From NCBI RefSeq assembly GCF_032854445.1, contig NC_088305.1, positions 4,071,152 through 4,135,151 on the forward strand: 64,000 nt of DNA. The letters are read 5' to 3'. Below are positions 56,101-64,000 of the stretch, piece by piece. This DNA is from Liolophura sinensis. Lineage: Eukaryota; Mollusca; Polyplacophora; Chitonida; Chitonidae. Position 1 is the first letter of the stretch, and every line of letters begins with the position of its first letter. The translations under genes were made by a program, and so were the position numbers. The notes beneath the pieces are model-generated. The model searched no databases. It saw only the letters and a program-made list of their open reading frames with translations, and was not told the DNA's origin.

Positions 56101-56785
56101 CCCTGTTGATGTATTTCCTTCTCCCAGTAGATGTGTTTTATGCTCCCAGTTGATGTGTTGATGTGTTTCCTGCTCCCAGTTGATGTATTTCCTGCTCCCA
56201 GTGGATGTGTTTTATGCTCTCAGTTGATGTGTTTCATGCTCTCAGTTGATGTGTTTCATGCTCTCAGTTGATGTATTTTATGCCCCCCACCCACCCAGTT
56301 GAGTTGTTTCCTGATCCCAGTGGATGTGTTTCCTGCTCCCAGTTGATGTGTTTCCTGGTCCCAGTCGATGTGTTTCTTGCTCCCTGTTGATGTATTTCCT
56401 TCTCCCAGTAGATGTGTTTTATGCTCCCAGTTGATGTGTTGATGTGTTTCCTGCTCCCAGTTGATGTATTTCCTGCTCCCAGTGGATGTGTTTTATGCTC
56501 TCAGTTGATGTGTTTCATGCTCTCAGTTGATGTGTTTCATGCTCTCAGTTGATGTATTTTATGCCCCCCACCCACCCAGTTGAGTTGTTTCCTGATCCCA
56601 GTGGATGTGTTTCCTGCTCCCAGTTGATGTGTTTCCTGGTCCCTGTCGATATGTTTCTTGCTCCCTGTTGATGTATTTCCTTCTCCCAGTAGATGTGTTT
56701 TATGCTCCCAGTTGATGTGTTGATATGTTTCCTGCTCCCAGTTGATGTATTTTGTGCTCCCAGTTGATGTGTATATTCTCACATC
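53155..56785 (+). repeat. 22-bp satellite-like array (array 2), about 165 units, with higher-order duplications
   Basis: Consensus GTTGATGTGTTTCATGCTCC plus CA. Variants at TTTCCTGC, GTGGATG and CTGATG positions form longer repeated blocks. A block around 53370-53530 recurs near 53970-54125 and in part near 54935-55035. A block of about 298 bp at 56041-56338 recurs at 56339-56636. Residual units follow the SINE at 57075-57105. No coding meaning. Confidence 0.97.
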
Positions 56786-56818
56786 AACTGTATTGATGTG
56801 TGTATTGATGTGTGTATG

Positions 56819-57072
56819 AGGGGCCTCTGTGGCTCAGTTGGTTATCGCGCTAGCGCAGCGTAATGATCCAGGAGCCTAGCACCAATGCGGTCCCTGTGAG
56901 TTCATGTCCAGCTCATGGTAGCTTCCGGTCCGGCCGTAGGTGGGAACAGTCTGTCAGTTAACCTGCTGATGGTCGTGGGTTTCCCCAGAACTCTCCCCGG
57001 TTTCTTCCCACCATAATAGGTGAAATATTCTTGAGTACGGCGTAAAACACCATTTAAATAAATAAATAAATC
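56819..57072 (+). mobile_element. SINE family A, full length
   Basis: tRNA-like head GGGGCCTCTGTGGCTCAGTT GGTTATCGCG (two parts), B-box GAGTTCATGTCCAGC, body and tail GAGTACGGCGTAAAACACCA followed by AAATA repeats. Inserted at the right edge of the 22-bp array. The head, with an extended region between the A and B boxes, suggests derivation from a long-variable-arm tRNA. Confidence 0.93.
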
Positions 57073-57109
57073 CCACTTGATGTGTTTCGTCCGCCCAGTT
57101 GAGGTTTGT

Positions 57110-57495
57110 TACATTGTGTTTCGTAATGATACACGAGTAATATGTAACACACACCACGCATTGTAATAAAAATCTACGTGTAATATAATAACAGCCAGTC
57201 TTCGAGTTTTGTAATAAAAATGTCCGTATAATGTAATAAAATAATAAAATAAAATAATGTAATAAAATAATAAAATAAAATAATGTAATAAATAATTTGC
57301 ATGTGGTAACAGGTATATTCATTATTCATATAACATTATTTATATGGTTATTCCAGTGAGACAATCTAGTGTGTCTTTTAAGGCTGTTTTAAATAGAATA
57401 CGCAACAGTGGTCGATGGAAACCCTATAAACTGAAGCATATGGCTGTCCCCAAAGTAGTGGATTTCAGCCTATTTTGTCATAGCCCACAAATTCA
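57110..57495. other. AT-rich sequence with AATAAAATAATGT repeats
   Basis: Short A/T repeats at about 57225-57295; no gene. Confidence 0.6.
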
Positions 57496-57514
57496 AAGCT
57501 TGGGCAGCTTGAGC

Positions 57515-57645
57515 TCACGACCATCGTCGGGTCGCTGAAGGACTTTCCCATAAGCGACCGGAGGGGAAGCGAGCATGATTTGGGCTGGACCTTACACTGA
57601 TCACCATGTTAAGAGGCTCTAGGTCATTGTCCTGCGCTAAATACT
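57515..57645 (-). mobile_element. Degenerate SINE family A head fragment
   Basis: GACTTTCCCATAAGCGACCG, GAGGGGAAGCGAGCATGA and AAGAGGCTCTAGGTCATTG. Confidence 0.65.
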
Positions 57646-57862
57646 GGCCCCCGGAGGGAGTATTGTAAAAAAAAAGTACTCGCCACCATATGTGCAGCGT
57701 GTGGCTACCTATTCTATAATCTTTTAGCACAAGTTCGCCGCTTCATAATATCATTTTTTATCATCATTTCATCGTAATTTTTTGTACTTGTTGTGCCCTT
57801 AAGACAAGCTAATTTTTATTATATATGCCCCAATGTCGAGGTATTGGGGATCTTTATATTTG

Positions 57863-58121
57863 ATTTTGTTTTTTTTTTTGATTGGTGTTTTACGCCGTAC
57901 TCAAGAATATTTCACTTATACGACGGCGGCCAGCATTATGGTGGGTGGAAACCGGGCACAGCCCGGGGGAAACCCACGACCCTCCGCAGGTTGCTGGCAG
58001 ACCTTCTCACGTACGGCCGCCAGCATGAGCTGGACTTGAACTCACAGCGACCGCATTGGTGAGAGACTCCTGGGTCATTACGCTGCTCTAGCGCTTTAAC
58101 CGACTGAGCCACGGAGGTCCC
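57863..58121 (-). mobile_element. SINE family A, near full length, with 12-bp target-site duplication
   Basis: TCTTTATATTTG at 57851-57862 and 58122-58133. Contains all family parts from GATTGGTGTTTTACGCCGTA to TGAGCCACGGAGGTCCC, with a small deletion after CACGTACGGCCG. Confidence 0.96.
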
Positions 58122-58133
58122 TCTTTATATTTG

Positions 58134-58795
58134 TGATATCAAACAATACTACTCTCTAATAAAATCTGGTGTATACAAAGTTGCAAATCCTCAGTGGTAT
58201 GTATGTGCATGGATACACCATTGGTACACAACCTGATAGGCATGTCAATGTGTATTTGTTTCACAAATTACACACTTTGTGTACAGTTGGTAAACCTAGT
58301 TATCATATACCTATATACCTGATAGAGTACCGTGCGATGTTTTTACGTATCACCATCCTCTGAACATTCGCACGCACCGAACTACTTTCGCACTGAGTGA
58401 CCTCTGGCTGGGAAAGTCCTGTCTTCCTAGACGGGAATTTCCATGCAGTGCTGACATGCTTACGTGAACACGCGATTTCCTGGCCTTAAAACCGCGGAAA
58501 ACGTCTAATTTTTTACACTCTCTGTGTGCCATTATCAAAGAAAAATTGTTGATAATAATTATTTACGTCGTCCTCATGTGCCGCCTGCTTCGTGATTTTT
58601 TGTATTACCAGTTTTCATTCCGTGGCGCATACAGCTGTCAGATCAGGCCAGCTTTTCCTGCAATAAATGTCCTCCAATAAGAAAATCCATAACTCTGAAA
58701 TCCATAATGAAGACTATGGCAAAAAAATCTAACTTACCTGGCCCTTTAACATACTCTAGCCTAGTGCAAGTAAAACTACTCCTTCATGCTGGTAT
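58134..58795. other. No gene seen
   Basis: No recognised element. Confidence 0.4.
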
Positions 58796-58797
58796 AG

Positions 58798-59300
58798 CAA
58801 ATTCAATAATCAACAATTACGCTGTGGCTTCTCATAGGACCGGTATGCAGGAAACAAATGAGCCACTTCAGTCTCAATGGACGAGTCGCCTTCCACCGCA
58901 AGCGTAGCCCTGTCCAACCAATCCAGTACATCTAAAGAAATGGACTTATGTGTCCCATTCAGTACTTCACATTCACACACAATGTGAACCATGAAACTCA
59001 CACAAGTACAACTGCAGGGATTTTCCAGGAAGTACCCTTCTCAAACTGCACATTCCACGTGAATTTCTGCCACAGTTCTGATAGCCATGAACTTTGATGA
59101 CGATCATTCCTCTACAGAAACTTTATTTCATCCACATGGGCGTGCAACTTACTTCTTATGTGAATTATTAAAGTTACATGTTCACTTGTAAAGTAGGTCA
59201 TTTTTTTGGCACACACAAATCTGGACTATACTCTCTTTGAAAGTCTACCACTTGACGCCACTGGTCAGCCGCAATCCAGATGAAGTTTAGATTTTTGGTG
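58798..59300 (-). pseudogene. Decayed protein-coding fragment, SWIM-finger-like
   Basis: On the - strand, neighbouring frames give WIAADQWRQVVDFQREYSPD, then TYFTSEHVTLIIHIRSKLHA, then KFMAIRTVAEIHVECAV, a stop, EGYFLENPCSCTCVSFMVHI and SISLDVLDWLDRATLAVEGD. The C-x-C followed by F and later C-x-C in place of the usual C-x-H resembles a broken SWIM zinc finger, as found in MULE-type transposases and related genes. At least two frame changes and internal stops. The family call is tentative. Confidence 0.4.
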
Positions 59301-59304
59301 TTTT

Positions 59305-59640
59305 TTTTCTTCCAAAAATTGACCGTATGTTGATAGAAAAATATTTTTAAAAGCACAGTTACACTTATAGGATGTTTTATAAATTACATTGTCATCGTTT
59401 TACACGACTTTGTGTTTGTTTGTTCTTTTTTTTTCTCTCCCTCTTTTTTTTCTCCGTATAAACTGCGTTTGTGAACTATTGAAATACGCTGTATTTAGAA
59501 CGAACTCCCCGTGCGCGTAATGATTTGGAAGCGTCGTGCAGGCCATCGCGCTACCAGATACTGCTCAACGCAACAGAGTACGAGGTATACACCTGGATTT
59601 TAATGTCCCAATATAGCTTTTATATGAGGTATATGATAAA
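59305..59640. other. No gene seen
   Basis: T-rich stretch at 59425-59455, otherwise unremarkable. Confidence 0.4.
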
Positions 59641-59768
59641 TAGATTATCAGTACACTGTGCTGATCTGCATCCTCGTATCGCTCTCGACCGAGCTCGGTG
59701 AGGCAACGCAACGGCGGAGAACTCGAGCGATACGACGATGCAGGTTAGGACAGTGTACTGATAATCTC
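59641..59768. repeat. Long imperfect hairpin, ~46-bp arms, ~34-nt loop
   Basis: Left arm from TAGATTATCAGTACACTGT to CGTATCGCTCTCGA. The right arm, from TCGAGCGATACGACGATGCA to CAGTGTACTGATAATCTCTA, is its reverse complement with about four mismatches and a 2-nt bulge. Higher GC than its flanks. Confidence 0.92.
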
Positions 59769-60214
59769 TATTTGTGTGGGTGTGAAGGTCTGACACAGTA
59801 CTGGTATCACTTTTATGCAGTAATACTTGAGGGGACTTCATACGGGTAAGCGTATTTCACTTGAGGGTGCTGACCTCAGAGCACAGTTGTCCAAAACTGG
59901 CTAAAACTGAAGATACCAGATTTAACTTTAATCCAAGTCTGTCCAAGTTTAATCCAAGGTTATACCTTGATTTTGAAGAACTGTATTGGCTGTTGAGTTT
60001 GGCTAAAATTTAAAATATAAAATATGACTTAATACCGGTATTAGCCAACGCACTTTCAAACAAAATTGCCCAGAAGATTTAAACCACATTTGGGTCTTTC
60101 TTAACGATGATGGTTTGCCACACATAATCCCTTGAATCTCACCTCGGGTCACAGAGTAAAAACGAAGCATTTAGTATAGTTTTAGTCATTCATACAGCTT
60201 GTTATTTTTGGATA

Positions 60215-60335
60215 TGTATTTATTTATTTGATTGGTGTTTTACTTATACGACGGCGGCCAGCATTATGGTACGAGGAAACCGGGCAGAGACTGGGGGAAA
60301 CACACGATCACCCACAAGTTGTTGGCAGAGCTAAT
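60215..60335 (-). mobile_element. SINE family A with internal deletion
   Basis: TTGATTGGTGTTTTACTTAT lacks the usual GCCGTACTCAAGAATATTTC block. Then ACGGCGGCCAGCATTATGGT. Confidence 0.85.
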
Positions 60336-60574
60336 TCTAGAAAGGTTGTACGTTATACGCAAGTAATGACAATATGTATGAATAGGTTCTGTGGCAGAAT
60401 ACGTCATTAGTGGGACGTATACTGGAAAATTATTCTGGAATATACTGGAATATTATTCTAATTTTAAAGTTATATGTTTAGCGATTACATTATATTTGTG
60501 TATATAGACATATGCTAAATCTAACTGGTTGTCGGTATGCAGATCATTACAGTGAGATAAACACATTGCTCTCC

Positions 60575-60985
60575 TTTTATTTATTTATTTTATTTAGTGT
60601 TTTACGCCATACTCAAGAATATTTCACTTATACGACGGTGGCCAGCATTATGGTGGGATTTATTTATTTATTTATTTGATTGGTGTTTTACGCCGTACTC
60701 AAGAATATTTCACTTATACGACGGCGGCCAGCATTATGGTGGGTGGAAACCGGGCACAGCCCGGGGGAAACCCACGACCATCAGCAGGTTAACTGACAGA
60801 CTGTTCCCACTTACGGCCGGAGAGGAAGCCAGCATGAGCTGGACTTGAACTCACAGCGACCGCATTGGTGAGAGGCTCCTGGGTCTTTACGCTGCGCTAG
60901 CGCGCTAACTGACTGAGTTATGGTGCACAGCCATACGCACAGCCATCCGCACGTCACTGGAGGACCTTACCACGTACGGCCTGTA
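60575..60985 (-). mobile_element. Older SINE family A split by a younger copy
   Basis: The left piece 60575-60655 has the tail half (TTTTACGCCATACTCAAGAA). The right piece resumes at about 60918 with TTATGGTGCACAG and CCTTACCACGTACGGCC. The younger copy lies between. Confidence 0.8.
60656..60917 (-). mobile_element. SINE family A, full length, inserted in another SINE
   Basis: Bounded by TTATGGTG at 60648-60655 and 60918-60925. All parts present from the TTTA repeat to the tRNA-like head, which ends at GACTGAG. Good reference copy. Confidence 0.9.
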
Positions 60986-61159
60986 TTCGGCTCTATTTTA
61001 ACTCGAATGCAAAGTACTCTACGGATACATGAGATTTCGCTTCAGATCGTGGCTGAAGTCATCGGAATTTATCTGGTTATGGTTCATTTTCGTCGAGCAG
61101 ATCTAAGAAGAAAAGTAAGATATTAATTTTGTACGTAAATATCTAAAATCTGAAAACTA

Positions 61160-61220
61160 AATCTAATCTTTAGTACGGAGTAAAACACCAATCAAATAAA
61201 TAAATAAATAAATAAATATA
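61160..61220 (+). mobile_element. SINE family A tail fragment
   Basis: TAGTACGGAGTAAAACACCA followed by an AAATA repeat. Confidence 0.85.
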
Positions 61221-61479
61221 CTGAAGATGGCTTAAATGAATAAAGCATGACATGTCTCTTTCCTGAAATTCAACTTCACAACACCATTCCATTAAACGTA
61301 AACAAAATTTTACCTATCCACTAAAGGAATCTGTCTTGCTCATCTTGTATATATGTCATTTATTACCAAAACTTGAGTAACCTAAAATTTTACTTTCCAG
61401 AACAATAGCCAGGGGCTAAAGTTATAGGATTCGCCTAAATCTTTCTGAAAATTGATATATCAGATTCCGAAATCTTTGT

Positions 61480-63945
61480 CGACAGTTTCAGCCGTGAACG
61501 TGAAGACAGAGTCAGCAAAGGTGGAGGCGGTATAGTAATGTACACAGTAAATGGCCTGCCTTACGGTAGACGTTCAGATCTTGAAAATGACTCTCTTAAG
61601 GTGATCTGCATTGAAATTGAGCCTGCCAAGTCAAAATAATTTTTAACATGTTTCACATATAGACCCCCAAATTCACCTTCAACATGGATTCATGAGTTTG
61701 AATTGAACCTGGAAAAAGGCTGATAATGAACAATAAAAGAACTCGTCCTTCTGGGTGATTTCAGTATTGATGTACATGTATGTAACGCATCACATCATAA
61801 ATGGAGCAACGTAATTGTCCCATTTGGTCCTACACAAGTTGTTAATTCCCCAACCAGAATTACAAGGTCAGCATCAACTTTGACTGACATTTGATTGACA
61901 ACATCCCATCTGTTGACGTTCCTTCTCTTTCCTTTAGTGACCATTCTCCAGTTTGCATTACTTTGAAATCGAAAATTAACTACAACAAAAAACATAAACC
62001 CTTGATAATTCAATACCGAACGTGTCAGCACTTAGATGAATCTCTCCCTCATGCTGACCTGATTAATGCCTCCTTAGAAAGTGTTGAATACATTTCAAAT
62101 GCTGAACAAGCATTAAACAAGTGGTGAGATCTCTTTCAAGGTGTCCTTGATAAGCATGCTGCTCTAAGAACTAGGCGAGTCAAATACCCCTCGAACCCAC
62201 ACTGGGTTACGGTGGACATAAACAGGACATGTACAAACGCAAAGGTGACGAAATCAATTATAATCACTGGAGAGACAAGGTGACCGGCAAAATGGACAAA
62301 TGTCGGAAATAAAAATTCTCAACTGACCAGAAAGAAAACACATATTCCCCTCATAGTATTTGGAAAATTTTACGAAGCATAAATCTAAACTGAACAATTT
62401 ACAACCAGAAGTTCTGTCTGATAAGGATGACACTTATAAGTCAAGCTTTTAATGAGTTTTTCACCAATGTTGCTCAGAGTCTACTAGCCACCTAAAACAA
62501 GAAATATGTTCTTCACTTGAAAGACTTCACAAACACATTGACGAGAATGTTCCACATTATACTTACTTCTCTATACCAAATATCTCGTATGAATTTGTCT
62601 TACAATACCTCGTAAATCTTGATAAGAATAAGTCCCAGGGCCTATAAAATATTAATGCCAGGTTTCTTGTTTCTGCAACACCTTTTGTTGCCAAAACGTT
62701 TGACAACAGTTCTCAACAAGTGCCTCATGAGTAGTACATTTCCAGAATTATGGAAGACAGCAAAGTCATACCTCTACATAAGGATGGCCTCCAAAAGAAA
62801 AAAAAACCCCTGAAAATCGTCCTATCTTTATCTTACCCATATTGTCTAAAATCATCTGCACAATAGTGTTTATGATTATCTATGTCATTTCAAATGTCTC
62901 AATCCGGCTTTGGACCATTGCATTGTTGTGAAACTGCCCTATTGAAAATGGTATAAAGCTGGCGTTTAGCCATTGATAATGGGAAACTCATTGGGGCCAT
63001 TCTGATAGATTTTAAAAATGCATTTGATACCGTGAATCACGACCTTTTTTTAGTTTTGGAGGAGAAATGTCAAATGCCTTGTTTGCAGGGTCAGGAGTAC
63101 CACAGGGCTCCATATTAGGACCCCTACTATTTATTATGTATATAAATCATCTACCATTGTGTATCAGTGACCTGGAACTTTACTTGACAACTTTGTAGAT
63201 AACACTACTATTTATTGTTCATCTGAAAGTTTAAGAAAAATCCCACAATAATAAACAAGAGTTTAGATGGTGCTAAAAAATAGTGTGAAGCAAATTGTAT
63301 GTTTATAAATGTCAATAAATCCAAATGTATGTAGCCTGGATCCAGACAGCGCTTAAATTCTGTCAACCATAATTCATTATCTGTAGCATTGATGGAAAAA
63401 AATAGAAACGGTTAGGTATATCAAGCTTTTGGGAATCCACACTGATGAAAATCTAACATGGAAGGATCAGATACAAAGTGTTGACCAAAAAGTGTCAAAA
63501 TGTCTGGGGTTTCTCACAAGAAAAGGGAAATTGTTAACCATTCACTGTAGTCAGATTTCTGTTAAGTCCCATATCTTGCCTCACTTTGATTACTGCTTCA
63601 TGGTGTGGGTGAAGAGTATAAAAGCCAAGTGTGAAAAAATGTTAAAGTTACAGAAAAAGGGTAAACTTGAGAACTGTCTCAATATTCTACAAAAGCAACT
63701 TATTCCCAATAATAAAACATCCAATTTTAATCTACGAAGATATAACTATCACCTCCCAGAACCAAGAACTAATTATCTCAGAAACAGTTACATCTTTTCA
63801 GGCATTTCATTGTGGCTGACCGATGTCTGTATTTTTCTTGTCACCCAATACAGTATCTTGAAACTATTGTTTCTTTTTTTTCAGCATTTACTTGCTTTGG
63901 GGAAGAACAAATTGTTTCTAAATTGATCAAGTCTCCTTCGTTTAA
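61480..63945 (+). pseudogene. Dead CR1/L2-like non-LTR retrotransposon, 5' truncated
   Basis: In order, across several frames: endonuclease parts (GGGGIVMYTVNGLPYGRRSD, KELVLLGDFSIDV, NSPTRITRSASTLT, LSFSDHSPVCITL), reverse-transcriptase parts (LDKNKSQG, ELWKTAK, GVPQGSILGPLLFIMYINHL) and the usual C-terminal region (MGIHTDENLTWKDQIQSVDQ, SHILPHFDYCFMVW). The catalytic YADD is read as FVDN at about 63194-63205, and stops and frameshifts are frequent. A deletion of part of the palm precedes GVPQGS. Clade assignment within the jockey superfamily is approximate. Confidence 0.9.
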
Positions 63946-64000
63946 TAAAGATATTATTTTTATATAAATGTAATTGGTTCGTTTTATCTCCCGACATCTC

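Noticed and set aside
53155-56785. CRISPR-like regular repeats
   Set aside because: The 22-bp units are contiguous without unique spacers, and the window is plainly animal DNA.
56819-57072. tRNA gene (A and B boxes present, clover-leaf-like head)
   Set aside because: The same head precedes a conserved body and AAATA tail in many copies with target-site duplications, so these are SINEs, not tRNA genes. The same applies to the heads at 12936, 20463, 33157, 58121 and 60917.

Overview
This is a eukaryotic, intron-rich, repeat-rich window, most likely from a marine lophotrochozoan invertebrate such as a mollusc. That reading rests on spliced genes of animal-specific families (a secretin-family GPCR and an animal haem peroxidase), on dense tRNA-derived SINEs whose 3' tails end in AAATA repeats, and on degraded Tc1, Penelope-like and CR1/L2-like transposons. 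I cannot name the species.

Two genes are well supported and they converge. On the + strand, 10156-27048, at least eleven exons encode a class B (secretin family) GPCR: an extracellular hormone-receptor domain, seven membrane segments and a cytoplasmic tail ending in a stop codon. The first exon or exons, with the start codon and signal peptide, were not found. On the - strand, 47482-31622, eleven well supported exons plus one tentative 5' exon encode a secreted animal haem peroxidase. Splice phases agree across both genes except in one exon of each (25384-25518 and 41310-41428). In both cases the reading frame is restored only if one base is missing from the sequence. This is either assembly error or incipient gene decay.

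Region by region: 1-10155 has no confident gene. It holds an AT microsatellite, SINEs, a short 17-bp-like repeat, a tentative exon at 1813-2002 and a Penelope-like element (8590-9520, - strand) that has lost its reverse transcriptase but kept its GIY-YIG end. 10156-27048 is the GPCR gene, with a 34-bp array in the first visible intron, a 69-bp array in the third, and SINE copies in other introns. 27049-31621 is the intergenic space between the two 3' ends, with a long TA repeat. 31622-47482 is the peroxidase gene, whose introns hold a Tc1-family element with a SINE nested in it and a perfect 30-bp-arm palindrome, a 25-bp array and a 30-bp higher-order array. 47483-61400 is gene-poor. Four tandem arrays lie there, including a 3.6-kb array of a 22-bp unit, together with many SINEs, a decayed SWIM-finger-like fragment and a 46-bp-arm hairpin. 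61480-63945 is a dead CR1/L2-like LINE.

The two genes have no evident functional link: one is a peptide-hormone receptor, the other an extracellular oxidase. The most unusual signals are the matched single-base lesions, the peroxidase lacking the usual Asp before its distal His, the codon-multiple 69-bp array, the Tc1 palindrome, and an abundant unclassified interspersed repeat often found as inverted pairs.
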